Notes: generated by a model not told the origin, from the letters alone. DNA of 64,000 nt from Chrysemys picta bellii (GCF_011386835.1 NC_088792.1:39732882-39796881), one strand, 5' to 3'. Counted from the first letter of the stretch, positions 1 to 10,397 are shown. Made by a program: numbers and translations.

Positions 1-544
1 ACTGGCCACTCCTGAGCAATGGGCAAACCTCCTAAGACTCAGAGGTGTGGTTCAGTTTAGACATAAAAATAGAGTGAGAAACTTTTGTATTTTTAAGATC
101 CATTTTGAACAAACACATGAAGGGCAGGGGATTCAGCACATCCGCCAGGCACCCTGGCCACACACAGTGGGAATGGCCATCTGCTGGGACTTGAGCAGGT
201 CCTTTGCACTGTCACATCACAACAGCTTTCTAGGCAGACTGTCCATCACTGGGTGTCCTCTGAGTGAATCTAGCTCTCAAAAACTAGAGCTGAAAGAAAC
301 CTAGAGGTAGGTCATCTAGTCCATTCCCTACCCATGTCGGATTGTTCCTTCAAGTGCTAGTGCTTTTACTTGCAGTTTTCCATGCCTTTGTAGTACTGGT
401 ATTCCTATGTGCAACATGGGGACAAGGAAATATAGAAAAGTTGTGCATAGTTCACAGCTGCAGAGGGGATTGTTATTGGAGCAGAATTCAAATGAAGGGA
501 GCAAATCCTCAGCTGGTGTAATCTGGAGTGAATGTTATAAAGAC
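1..544. other. Unassigned flank with a faint CR1 tail
   Basis: No gene or clear repeat is visible, apart from a degenerate stretch at about 283-345 that resembles the minus-strand CR1 3' end ('ggtcatctagtccattccc'). Short open frames here lack coding character. Confidence 0.35.
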
Positions 545-806
545 TAGGGGCAGCTCCAGGCACCAGCGCACCAAGCGTGTGCCTGGGGCGGGAAGCCACA
601 GGGGGCGGCCTGCCGCTCGCCTTGAGGGAGGCAGTCAGGCTGCCTTCGGTGGCATACCTGCGGGAGGTCCGCCGTTTCCACAGTTTCGGCGGCAATTCGG
701 TGGCAGGTACGCCAAAGGCACGGGACCAGCGGACTTCCTGCAGGTGCGCTGCCGAAACCGCCTGACTGCCGTGCTTGGGGCGACAAAATACATAAAGTCG
801 CCCCTG
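545..806. mobile_element. hAT-type MITE (262 bp), same family as the element at 20859
   Basis: It starts TAGGGGCAGCTCCAGG and ends CGCCCCTG. It is flanked by a perfect 8-bp duplication, ATAAAGAC, at 537-544 and 807-814, as expected for hAT transposition. The 'CAGCTCCAGGCACCAGCG...GTGCCTGGGGCGG' segment is the reverse complement of the right end of the hAT element at 20859-21357. Open frames inside it are by-products of high GC content, not genes. Confidence 0.78.
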
Positions 807-834
807 ATAAAGACAGTTTATACTAGCTGAGGAT

Positions 835-1215
835 CAGAGGGGTAACCGTGTTAGTCTGAATCTGTAAATAGCAACAGAGGGTCCTTGGCTTCAACCTCCT
901 TGGCCACACAATAGCAGATGTAAAGGTAGCCATCTTACAGCAAAAAAACTTCAGGACCAGACTCCAAAGAGAAACTGCTGAGCTCCAGTTCATTTGCAAA
1001 TTTGACACCATCAGATCAGTATTAAACAAAGACTGTGAATGGCTAGCCAACTACAGAAGCAGTTTCTCCTCCCTTGGTGTTCACACCTCAACAGCTAGCA
1101 GAGCACCTCACCCTCCCTGATTGAGCTAACCTCGTTATCTCCATACTGATTTATACCTGCCTCTGGAGATTTCCATTACTTGCATCTGAAGAAGTGAGGT
1201 TCTTACCCACAAGAT
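835..1215 (+). mobile_element. Penelope-like element fragment with inverted terminus and 12-bp target duplication
   Basis: The insert is flanked by a perfect 12-bp direct repeat, CTAGCTGAGGAT, at 823-834 and 1216-1227. Its left 48 bp ('CAGAGGGGTAACCGTGTTAG') is the reverse complement of the family's normal 3' terminus. The rest runs in plus orientation through the C-terminal coding end and 3' UTR ('GAAGTGAGGTTCTTACCCAC'). Long, variable target duplications and inverted truncated termini are typical of Penelope retroelements. Confidence 0.8.
908..1120 (+). pseudogene. Penelope-like polyprotein C-terminus (fragment)
   Basis: An open 71-codon frame ending in TGA at 1118-1120 reads TIADVKVAILQQKNFRTRLQ and continues ...RETAELQFICKFDTI, ending SRAPHPP. 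I recognise this as the extreme C-terminus of turtle Penelope-like proteins, the segment after the GIY-YIG endonuclease. The related minus-strand fragment at 54943-55330 encodes a diverged version (RETADLKFICKFNTI). The RT and endonuclease domains are absent, so this is a dead 5'-truncated copy. Confidence 0.72.
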
Positions 1216-1317
1216 CTAGCTGAGGATGTGTTCCAAGGTGTTTCTGCATCTCAGTCCCATGTTCTGAGGGCCCATGTTGGCAACAGTCTTCAGACTTATG
1301 CCCTGGTGATCAGGACT

Positions 1318-2110
1318 GGGCCAAAAGAAATCTGATGAGGTTCAACAAGGACAAGTGCAGAGTCCTGCACTTAGGAAGGAAGAATCCCATGCACCGCTAC
1401 AGGCTGGCTAAGCATCAGTTCTGTAGAAAAGGACCTGGGGATTACAGTGAACAAGAAGCTGGATATGAATCAGCAGTGTGCCCTTGTTGCCAAGAAGACC
1501 AACAGCATATTGGGCTGTATTAGTAGGAGAATTGTCAGCAGATCGAGGGAAGTGATTATTCCCCTCTATTCGACACTGGTGAGGCCACACCTGGAGTATT
1601 GCGTCCAGTTTTGTTCCCACCCTACAGAAGAAATGTGGACAAATTGGAGAAAGTCCAGCGGAGGGAAACAAAAATGATTAGGGGGCTGGGGCACTGAATT
1701 TACGAGGAGAGGCTGAGGGAACTGGGATTATTTAGTCTGCAGAAGAGAAGAGTGAGGGGGGATTTGATAGCAGCCTTCAACTACCTGAAGAGGGCTTCCA
1801 AAGAGGATGGAGCTAGGCTGTTCTCAGTGATGGCAGATGACAGAACAAGAAGCAATGGTCTCAAGTTGCAGTAGGGCAGGTCTAGGTTGGATATTAGGAA
1901 ACACTATTTCACTAGGCGGGTGATGAAGCACTGGAATGGGTTACCTAGGGAGGTGGTGGAATCTCCATCGTTAGAGAATTTTCAGGCCCGGCTTGATAAA
2001 GCCTTGGCTGGGATGATTTAGTTGGTGTTGGTCCTGCTTTGAGCAGGGGGTTGGACTAGATGACCTCCTGAGGTCTCTTCCAACCCTAATATTCTATGAT
2101 TCTATGATTT
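1318..2110 (+). mobile_element. CR1 LINE, 3' fragment (degenerate)
   Basis: A plus-strand copy of the CR1 ORF2 C-terminal part and 3' end. Recognisable peptides are [34 protein letters not shown] and a terminal 'KALAGMI*'. The 3' end 'GGTCTCTTCCAACCCTAATATTC' is followed by the repeated ATTCTATGAT tail. It has several frameshifts and stop codons and is older than the copy at 29-30 kb, which covers the same region. The piece is 5'-truncated; no target duplication was found. Confidence 0.9.
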
Positions 2111-2133
2111 CCTGTAATGCTATATTAAATACA

Positions 2134-2693
2134 TAGAGACGGGTGGGAAATTTTCAACAAAATGGTTTTCATACGAAAATAGCCATTAATTGAAACCGAA
2201 ACTTTTTGTAGGAAAGGGTCCATTGTGATGAATTTTTCAACTCAAAATTATTTTGGAAAAAAAAGTTTCAGAATTGTGGAAAGGTTCCATTTTGACATTT
2301 TTTAAATGAAAAATTCTGTTTTTCTGTTTTGCAATGACTTTTTATTTAAGGTTTCAGAGTAGCAGCCGTGTTACTCTGTATCCGCAAAAAGAACAGGAGT
2401 ACTTGTGGCACCTAATTTGTTAGTCTCTAAGGTGCCACAAATACTCCTGTTCTTTTATTTATGCTAATTTTAGTATAAATAAATAAATAAATAATAATGA
2501 TTAAAAAACATTTTGAAATTATTAAAATGAACTGTTCAACTGATGCCCAAACTGAATTTTTTGGGGGGCAAGGGGGAAAGAATTTTCATTTCACAAAAGT
2601 TGTTGAGATTTTGACTTTTTGTCAGAATTCCATTTTTTTTGATCTCTTAATATTTTTTTGCAGGATGGGAAAACCATTTCCTACACAGCTCTA
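2134..2693. mobile_element. AT-rich foldback MITE interrupted by a Penelope fragment
   Basis: The ends resemble each other in inverted orientation: TAGAGACGGGTGGGAAATTTTC on the left, and TAGAGCTGTGTAGGAAATGG as the reverse complement of the right. The interior is rich in TTTTT/AAAAA runs of the 'GAAAATTTTC' type that I recognise from turtle MITEs. A Penelope piece sits inside (2349-2452). No clean target duplication was found, so the limits are approximate. Confidence 0.45.
2349..2452. mobile_element. Palindromic Penelope-like insert (104 bp, 9-bp target duplication)
   Basis: Head-to-head copies of one Penelope terminus: 'GTTTCAGAGTAGCAGCCGTG ... AAAGAACAGGAGTACTTGTG' runs into its own reverse complement, '...GGTGCCACAAATACTCCTGT'. 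Flanks repeat TTTTATTTA at 2340-2348 and 2453-2461. It uses the 'AACAGGAGTACTTGTGGCACC' subfamily, not the 'GGGTCCTGTGGCACC' subfamily seen at 62.1 kb. Confidence 0.72.
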
Positions 2694-4078
2694 AAAATCG
2701 ACATGTTTTTCATGAGCTAAGCATTTCAGAAGCTGCCTCTTTGCTGTTAATAACCAATTTAAATTGCGCAGTTTATATGGAAACATGTTGTTTCCTGTGA
2801 ACTACAGAAGCATGCTTGGACCCGTGCCTTCAATTAAAGTAAAGATTTCAGCCAAATCCCACCCAGAAGACTTTTATGAATTTTGGGTGCTTATAACATC
2901 TGAATAGAATAAACTAGCACACCAAACCCACCCACACTTTTCAGCAGAAGAGAATAAGTGCACAGAAAGAAAAACATCACAAAAAATCACCATATATAAT
3001 AAAAACAAAACCAGTTACAATAGATACTATTGTCCCACTTTCTACTTATATTTCACGGTCGTCAGCTTTCAGTTGGATGCTTTCTTGATTATATTAATTT
3101 GTTGCCTGATCTTCCAGAAGGGGCAATGGTTTTGTTTTCATTCCAGTTATTTATTATTTATATATTTGCAATTGTAGCTCACTTTCTAAAGTGACATCTG
3201 TTTCTTGGCTGCTGAAACATTTTCTTATCTGGTAACATAAATCACACTATGGCCTTCCTTCCATTTCCCCTGGTAGTGACAAATGTCTACTTGACTTTTC
3301 TTAGTGAGACACCATCTGCTTGGGCTATATACTTCATCATCAGAAGGATGTTATAAACATCTTTCTTTAGACCAAGTGGAAGATCACTTTTCATTATATC
3401 TTTCATTAGCTTGAATGCACTCAAGCCCCTTCAGGTTGTTTTGATCAATGTAACTGTTGAGAGCTACCTTTTTGAAAGATATTCCCATCTGTGATGATAT
3501 CTCTTAAGTGTAGGAAACTGAAGAAGATCTTTTCAAGATGGATATTAAACATCATGAAGACAAAATACGGGTACTTCTTCCTTAGATCATATCTGCCACC
3601 GACTGAGGAACAATTATGAAAGAATAGTACCAGTTCTCCAGGACTACTTTTCTTTTTTGTTTCAACATATATGCTGTGATTAATTTTGTTACCTCTTCTG
3701 CCATTAAGCTCTAAATTCTGCTTAGGAGCTTTGTAGTGTTGTTGGGGAGAACCTTACAATGTTTGGATTTTAGATTCATTCCAGAAAAGCATCTAGAATT
3801 TTGCATGCTTGTCTGAGGCTCATCCAAAGTATTTGAATCTCCTCAATTTGCAAAAACTGGACTGGAAATATTGTTAAGAAGCTTTATTTTAAGCTGTCTG
3901 GTTCTGCTATTTCTGTTTGGGCAGGACATGTCGAAAGGACAAAGAGGTAGAAAAAATAATGGCAGTAGAGTGACAAGTTAACATTTTCTTTTGAACTGCC
4001 AAAAAGGTTTGGTTTGAGTCTTGAATGAGGTAAAAATTCTTCTAAACCTAAACTCAAAGTGGATTATTATTTATTTTA
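2694..4078. other. Unassigned stretch
   Basis: AT-rich single-copy-looking DNA with no recognised repeat. Its centre (about 3290-3860) holds the possible decayed coding sequence listed separately. Confidence 0.4.
3290..3860 (-). pseudogene. Possible decayed protein-coding relic, family not recognised
   Basis: Read on the minus strand, successive open blocks in shifting frames look protein-like: QIEEIQILWMSLRQACKILD, then LMAEEVTKLITAYMLKQKRK, then DLRKKYPYFVFMMFNIHLEK, then LMKDIMKSDLPLGLKKDVYN and ILLMMKYIAQADGVSLRKVK. They are collinear and separated by stops and frameshifts, as in an old retrocopy or transposon ORF. I cannot name the family, no intron boundary is evident, and amphipathic-looking peptides can arise by chance in AT-rich DNA. 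A protein search with the five blocks would decide. Confidence 0.28.
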
Positions 4079-4150
4079 TGGTAGCACTTAGATGCCCTGT
4101 TTGGGGATTGGAGCCATATTGTTCTGGGCACTGTGCACACACATAATGAG
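4079..4150 (-). repeat. L2/MIR-type 3' tail remnant
   Basis: 'TTTATGGTAGCACTTAGATG...GGGCACTGTGCACACACA' matches, in reverse, the widespread amniote L2-like tail ('TACAGCGCCTAGCACAATGG...TACAAATAATAA'). It is an old, diverged copy. Confidence 0.42.
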
Positions 4151-4865
4151 AGGGTTTGTGCATCTCAAGTGCTTTCCCATTTCCTTTTTTTCAGTGTCTG
4201 TGCTATTATAACTTTAGCATATCTTCTGTTTAAGCTTATAAGGTCTAATTCATCTGTGGTGTAACTATTGAAATTAGTTGATTCATCCTAGGGATGAATT
4301 TGGCCTAGTATGTCAGTATTACACCTACATGAGCAGTGGGGAAACATCCACAAACACTTGTTTAAAAATTTAAATATATTTATGGGAATTAGGCCACTTC
4401 CTATTTTATCCTACATCATCTTGCTACATCCTAGGCTGGTGGTGTGGAAATTAGACATATCTTGGGACTCACAGGTAATATAAGCACACTATGTCTGTGT
4501 TCTGTAGAGCTCGCCCTTCCTGAAAGGATTGAAAAACCATAGCTAGAGACTAGACCATTCATAAGTCCTCTGCCCTCTCCCGCACCCCACACCCAGAAAA
4601 AAATGAAGGGCATATAAATCATTTCAATTGAATTTTGTATTAAATTTACCATGATGTGTGATGGCTTTCAGTGCTGCTCCAAAGGATGTCTGAAAGAGAC
4701 TGGTATTTTTTGCAAGAATAACATAAAGCCCATTGATTAAAAGTATAATCTTTTGACCTTGAATTAAAGCAGCCCCTTTGATAGTGTGGAAAATTTATTT
4801 TTTTTATCATGGTCAGATAATAATGTGTTCTTTTGTTTTCCTTTCAAAGCCCTTCTCCCCTTGCA
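4151..4865. other. Unassigned stretch
   Basis: No gene recognised. At 4250-4310 there is a weak match to the old 'GATGAATTTGGCC' amniote repeat. The sequence becomes pyrimidine-rich just before 4866. Confidence 0.35.
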
Positions 4866-5147
4866 GGGAAAAACACACAGCACCAGGATCCTGAAGGAGC
4901 AGACCCACCTTCTGTAGGCAAGGAGAAAGAATCCGATGAGCTGATGGAAGAGCTTCTGGATAAAATGAATCAGCAGTCAGAGTTCCAGAATGTCCAAATG
5001 GAGTATATAATGGATAAGGATGAAGGAAGGGTGGAAAGAGACAAAGAGGTTACACATCTTGAGGAGAGATTGGTGGACTTACTCATGGAAAATGACTTCA
5101 GATTGAGGGAGGAAGGCAAAGTGCAGGAGAAGAAACTGTTGGAGTGA
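4866..5147 (+). CDS. Candidate terminal coding exon, acidic coiled-coil protein (unidentified)
   Basis: A polypyrimidine tract and CAG ('cttctccccttgcag', ending 4865) precede a 94-codon open frame ending in TGA at 5145-5147. The peptide starts GKNTQHQDPEGADPPSVGKE, then ELMEELLDKMNQQSEFQNVQ, and ends KVQEKKLLE. It is rich in Glu/Lys with heptad-like spacing, suggesting a coiled coil. A linker plus helix of this kind is common at the C-terminus of Myb/SANT-type and other transposon-derived proteins. It could be the last exon of a host or domesticated gene, or a decayed element. No upstream exon is recognisable, so both function and reality are uncertain. Confidence 0.33.
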   Translation, partial: GKNTQHQDPEGADPPSVGKEKESDELMEELLDKMNQQSEFQNVQMEYIMDKDEGRVERDKEVTHLEERLVDLLMENDFRLREEGKVQEKKLLE

Positions 5148-5791
5148 TTATTTGTGCTCATGGCTTCCAGATTGCTGTTTCCATGACCACCTTCAACACC
5201 TACTTCAACCCCACACCCTGAGTTCCCTTCATATTATTGTGTCCTGCAGACTGTGCAGCCTTTGGACAATTCAGGGGCTGGTTGGACCAGGTCACAGGCA
5301 ATTAAGAGTAGCATATGGAATGGAATTTGCCCACGATTTTGGCTACATCTTTGCAAGAAACAGAGTTCAGTATAGGGCAATGATTCTCCACTGGCGTCGA
5401 AAGAATTTGATAATCCCGTAGAGGCTTCCAGTGTATTAAACATGAAAAGAGAGCCATTCAAAGACAGGTGACAATCTTTTTCTTTTTTTATTCCCAAATA
5501 TTCTACCAGCTGGTCTTTAGCATGGGATGAAGTAAGGAAGAAATATTCCAAAACTCTTTACATACTGTAATGTTCCAACTAGAATATATTTTTCATCAGA
5601 GACTTCTGTAATTTTCTGGAAACAGCTTTCTAGAAGTGAACACCACCATCCTTCTTGAATAAAGAAAGTCAGCAAAGAGTAAGCGATTGTTTTTTCCCCT
5701 CTTCCCCTATTCATTGAACTCTCTTTGCTCAGGACAAAACATGTATCTTTTTAGGATAACCAAGGTTTGTAATGTGCTTTACTTCTTATAC
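5148..5791. other. Unassigned stretch after the candidate exon
   Basis: Possibly 3' UTR or element body continuing from 4866-5147. Open frames on both strands overlap here with no recognisable domain. It ends at the TAA target site of the Harbinger element. Confidence 0.35.
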
Positions 5792-6177
5792 TAAGGCCTG
5801 GTCTGCACTACGAGTTTAGGTCGAATTTAGCAGCGTTAAATCGAATTAAGCCTGGACACGTCCACACGACGAAGCCCTTTTTTTTTTACTTAAATGGCCC
5901 TTTAAACCGGTTTCTTTACTCCATCTCCAACGAGGGGATTAGCGCTGAAATCGGCCTTTGCGGGTCAGATTTGGGGTAGTGTGGACAGAATTCAATGTTA
6001 TTGGCCTCCGGGAGCTATCCCACAGTGCTTCATTGTGACCGCTCTGGACAGCACTCTCAACTCAGATGCACTGACCAGGTAGACAGGAAAAGCCCCGTGA
6101 ACTTTTGAATTTCATTTCCTGTTTGCCCAGCGTGGAGAGCACAGGTGACCATGCAGAACTCATCAGCATAAGTAACC

Positions 6178-6730
6178 ATGATGGAGTCCCAGGATCGCAA
6201 AAGAGCTCCAGCATGGACCGAACAGGAGGTACGGGATCTGCTTGCCATATGGGGAGACGAATCAGTGCTAGCTGAATTCCGTAGCAGTAAAGGAAATGGC
6301 AAAATATTAGAAAAAGTCTCAAAGGCCATGAAGGACAAAGGCCATAACAGGGACGCACAGCAGTGCCGTGTGAAAATTAAGGAGCTAAGGCAAGCCTACC
6401 ACAAAGCCAGAGAGGCAAACGGAAGGTCCGGGGCAGAGCCACAAACATGCCGCTTCTACGCAGAGCTGCATGCCATGCTAGGGAATTCAGCCACCACTAC
6501 CCTAACCGTGTGCTTTGACTCCATCAATGGAGAATTATGCAACAGGGAAGCGGGTTGGGGGTACGAGGAAGATGATGATGAAGACAATGAAGACAGCTCA
6601 CAGCAAAGAAGCGGAGAAACCAGTTTCTCCAACAGCCAGGATATGTTTATCACCCTGGACCTGGAACCAGTAACCCCCGAACTCACCCAAGGCATGCTCC
6701 CAGACCCTGAGGGCACACAAGGGACCTCTG
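6178..6730 (+). CDS. Harbinger Myb/SANT-like DNA-binding protein, exon 1
   Basis: ATG at 6178 opens a frame through a trihelix/Myb-like domain: residues ~11-95, with W-x-E-Q-E-V-R-D-L-L near the start, CRVKIKELRQAYHKAREANG in the third helix and a conserved Phe-Tyr at the end. An acidic linker follows (EEDDDEDNEDSS). At 6731 a good donor (CTG|GTGAGT) ends the exon with one spare base. The phase fits the acceptor at 7630-7631. In the family this protein binds the element's ends and helps the transposase enter the nucleus. Turtle genomes often carry such ORFs mis-annotated as host genes. Exon 1 is intact. Confidence 0.82.
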
Positions 6731-7631
6731 GTGAGTGTACCTTTGTAAATATTACACATGGTTTAAAAACAAGCGTGATTAATGATTAATTTGCCCTGGC
6801 AATCGCTGCCAGTACAGCTACTGGAAAAGTCTGTTAACGTGTTTGGGGATGGAGCGGAAATCCTCCAGGGACAGCTCCAGAAAGCTCTCCTTCATGTATT
6901 CCCAAAGCCTTTGCAAAAGGTTTCTGGGGAGTGCTGCCTTGGTAGGACACTTTACCACGCCAGGCCAGTAGCACGTAGTCTGGAATCATTGCATAACAAA
7001 GCATGGCAGTGTATGATCCCAGTGTTTGCTGGCATGCAGACAACATCCATTCCTTATCTCTCTTTGCTATCCTCAGGAGAGTGATATCATTCACGGTCAC
7101 CTGGTTGAAATGGGGTGATTTTATTAAGGGGACATTCAGAGGTGCCCGTTCCTGCTCGGCTGAACAGAAATATTCCCCACTGTTAGCCACGCGGTGGGGG
7201 GGAGGGGTGAAGTGATCATCCCAGAGAATTGGGTGGGGGGGTAGTTGGGTTTGTGCTGCATGTTAACCCGGAAACCGCAGCCCCTCCTTTTACATTGCAA
7301 ACCCATTTTAAATGGCCAACCCAATGGGTGCTTGGTATGGGAAATGAGGGCGCTGCTGTTTGAAACCATTCCCACATGTTATGAAGGTTTAAAAAGCCAA
7401 AAGACTGTGGCTTACCATGGCTGCCTGGAAGCCGAATTCTGTTGCCTGGCACTGCGTGAGCGATCTCTCACACCAAACCGGCAGGCCCTCAATATAAGAG
7501 GGAAAATGCGAACTTGTAACGAAAGCACATGTGCTTTGTAATGTGAACAGCAAAATTTAATGTGAAAGAGTGTACCCATTGTTCTCTAAAATGTGTCTTT
7601 TTTTAACCACCTCTCCCTTCTCCTCCACCAG

Positions 7632-8134
7632 CTGCAAATGTTTCTCCTTCACAGAGGCTAGTGAAGATTAGAAGGAGAAAACAGTGGACTCGGGATGATA
7701 TGTTCTCGGAGCTCCAGATGTCCTCCCACGCTGACAGAGCACAGCAGAATGCATGGAGGCAGTCAATGTCAGAGTGCAAAAAAACACAATATGAATGAGA
7801 GGAGAGGTGGCGGGCTGAATCGCAGGCTGAAGAGAGCAAGTGGCGGGCTGAAGAGGATAGGTGGCGTCAGCTTGCTGACGGAAGGCAAGAGTCGATGCTC
7901 CGGCTGCTGGAGCATCAAACTGATATGCTCCAGCGTATGGTTGAGCTGCTGGAAAGGCAGCAGGAGCAGAGACCGCCGCTACAGCCCCTGTGTAACCAAT
8001 AGCCCTCCTCCCCAAGTTCCATAGCCTCTTCACCCAGACACCCAAGAACGCGGTGGGGGGGCCTCTGGCCACCCAGCCACTCCACCCCAGATGATTGCTC
8101 AAGCATCAGAAGGCTGGCCTTCAATAAGTGTTAA
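7632..8134 (+). pseudogene. Harbinger Myb/SANT-like protein, exon 2 (two in-frame stops)
   Basis: A pyrimidine-rich acceptor (cttctcctccaccag, AG at 7630-7631) joins exon 1 in phase, giving ...AANVSPSQRLVKIRRRKQWT. The exon encodes a basic patch, then an Arg/Glu/Gln-rich coiled coil (LLEHQTDMLQRMVELLERQQ), and ends CSSIRRLAFNKC with TAA at 8132-8134. In-frame stops at 7796-7798 (TGA) and 8000-8002 (TAG, probably from CAG) interrupt it, so the second exon is dead although the splice phase is kept. Confidence 0.75.
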
Positions 8135-8275
8135 AGTTTTAAACTGCAGTGTGTCCTTTTCCTTCCCTCCTCCCTGCAAGTGGTGCTCGAAGGGGGGAGG
8201 GGAGGGTGGTTAGTTTACAGGGAAGTAGAGTGAACTGGCGGGGGAGGGTTCATCAAGGAGAAACAAACAGAAATT
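8135..8275. other. Harbinger intergenic segment between convergent genes
   Basis: Short G-rich spacer between the Myb/SANT stop and the transposase stop. No feature beyond being part of the element. Confidence 0.5.
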
Positions 8276-10397
8276 TCACACTGTAGCCTGGCCAGTCACA
8301 AAACTGGTTTTCAAAGCTTCTCTGATGCGCACCGCGCCCTGCTGTACTTTTCTAACCACCCTGGTGTCTGGCTGTGCGTAATCAGCGGCCAGGCGATTTG
8401 CCTCAACCTCCCACCCCACCATAACTGTCTCCCCCTTACTCTCACAGATATTGTGGAGCACACAGCAAGTAGCAATAACAATTGGAATATTGACTTCGCT
8501 GAGGTCTATCCGAATCAGTAAACTGCACCAGCGCGCTTTTAAACATCCTGTCAAGGCTGCTTCCCTACTTTGAACTTTAGGGTACAAATGTGGGGGCCTG
8601 CATGAAAACTTCTAAGCTTAACTACCAGCTTAGATCTGATCGCTGCCACCACTCCCAAAGCTAATTCCCTTCCCTGGATAGCCTTGAGAGACTCTTCACC
8701 AATGCCCTGGTGAATACAGATCCAAACCCCTTGGATCTTAAAACAAGGAGAAATTAACCATCCCCCCTCCTTCCTCCCACCAACTCCTGGTGGATCAAGA
8801 TCCAACCCCCTTGGATCTAAAAACAAGGAAAAATCAATCAGGTTCTTAAAAAGAAGGCTTTTAATTAAAGAAAAAGGTAAAAATCATCTCTGTAAAATCA
8901 GGATGGAAAATTACAGGGTAATCCAACTTAAAGAGCTCAGATGACCCCCTTCTAGCCTTAGGTTCAAAGTTACAGCAAACAGAGATAAACACTCTAGCAA
9001 AAGGTACATTTACAAGTTGAGAAAACAAAGATAAACTAACACGCCTTGCCTGGCTGTTTACTTACAAGTTTGAAATATGAGAGACTTGTTCAGAAAGATT
9101 TGGAGAACCTGGATTGATGTCTGGTCCCTCTCAGTCCCAAGAGCGAACAACTTCCCAAACAAAGAGCACAAACAAAAGCCTTCCCCCCCTCGCAAGATTT
9201 GAAAGTATCTTGTCCCCTTATTGGTCCTTTGGGTCAGGTGTCAGCCAGGTTACCTGAGCTTCTTAACCCTTTACAGGTAAAAGGATTTTGGAGTCTCTGG
9301 CCAGGAGGGATTTTATAGTACTGTACACAGGAGAGCTGTTACCCTTCCCTTTATAGTTATGACACATCCAAATGCACATTCTACAACCATTCGGCACTTG
9401 CTCAGCCTATAGTTGAACAGGTCCTGACTACTGTCCAGGTTGTCTGTGTACGGCTTCATGAGCCATGGCATTAAGGGGTAGGCTGGGTCCCCAAGGATAA
9501 CAATAAGCATTTCAACATCCCCAACGGTTATTTTCTGGTCCGGGAAGAAAGTCCCTTCCTCCAGCTTTTGAAACAGACCAGAGTTCCTGAAGACACGAGC
9601 ATCATGTACCTTTCCCGGCCATCCCACGTTGATGTTAGTGAAACGTCCCTTGTGATCCACCAGGGCTTGCAGCAGCATTGAAAAGTATCCCTTGCGGTTT
9701 ATTTACTCGGTGGCTTGGTGCTCCGGTGACAAGATAGGGACATGGGTTCCGTCTATCGCCCCACCACAGTTTGAGAATCCCATTGCAGCAAAGCGATCCA
9801 CTATGACCTGCACGTTTCCCAGAGTCACTACCCTTGATATCAGCAGGTCTTTGATTGTGTTGGCTACTTGGATCACAGCAGCCCCCACAGTAGATTTGCC
9901 CACTCCAAATTGATTCCCGACTAACCGGTCTGGCTGTCTGGCATTGCAAGCTTTCACAGGGCTATCACCACTCACTTCTCAACTGTGAGGGCTGCTCTCA
10001 TCCTGGTATTCTGGCGCTTCAGGGAAAGCAAGTCACAAAGTTCCATGAAAGTGCCCTTATGCTTGCGAAAGTTTCACAGCCACTGGGAATCATCCCAGAC
10101 CTGCAACACGATGTGGTCCCACCAGTCTGTGCTTGTTTTCCGGGCCCAGAATCGGCGTTCCACACCATGAACCTGCCCCAGTAACACCAGGATTTGCACA
10201 TTGCTGGGGCCTGTACTTTGTGAGAGGTCTATGTCCATGTCAATTTCCTCATCACTCTCGTTGCCGCACTGCAATCGCTGCAATCGCCTCCTCACCTGGT
10301 TTTGCTTTGGCATGTTCTGGCTCTGCATATACTCCAGGACAATGCGCGTGGTGTTCATAGTGCTCATAATTGCCGCGGTGATCTGAGCGGGCTCCAT
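8276..10397 (-). pseudogene. PIF/Harbinger DDE transposase (DDE_Tnp_4 type), broken
   Basis: Read leftward from 10397 (MEPAQITAAIMSTMNTTRIV...). The catalytic triad is visible: Asp in GGAIDGTHVPI (codon at 9751-9753), Asp in LGDPAYPLMPW (9487-9489) and Glu in VVECAFG (9379-9381). The C-terminus resumes beyond the LTR as CLKARWCSLLIRIDLSEV and CCVLHNICE, stopping at 8276. Lesions are a frameshift and stops around 9900-10080, an in-frame TAA at 9700-9702 where a Tyr is usual, and the 816-bp LTR inserted after CAFG. The protein would cut and join DNA at TWA-like targets; this copy cannot. Confidence 0.88.
8549..9364 (-). mobile_element. Solo LTR of an endogenous retrovirus nested in the Harbinger transposase
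   Basis: On the minus strand it runs TGTCATAACTATAAAGGGAA ... GCAGCCTTGACA (TG...CA, 816 bp). It is flanked by a perfect 5-bp duplication (CATCC at 8544-8548 and 9365-9369). Removing one copy of the duplication and the LTR puts transposase codons CAFG and CLKARW back in phase. Inside is a tandem duplication of about 79 bp ('GATCCAA..CCCCTTGGATCT' at 8720 and 8797). No internal retroviral genes remain, so it is a recombination product. Confidence 0.92.

Noticed and set aside
2349..2452. A tRNA-derived SINE with the 'GTTAGTCTG' head
   Set aside because: No A or B box of a Pol III promoter fits. The same head continues into Penelope coding ends at 908-1120 and 54943-55330, so it belongs to a Penelope-like element.
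7668..8102. A 144-codon minus-strand ORF in the Harbinger element
   Set aside because: It is the antisense shadow of Myb/SANT exon 2, which has correct splice phase and family-like peptides on the plus strand.
9692..10386. Plus-strand ORFs at 9.7-10.4 kb
   Set aside because: Antisense to the transposase, whose DDE motifs are on the minus strand.
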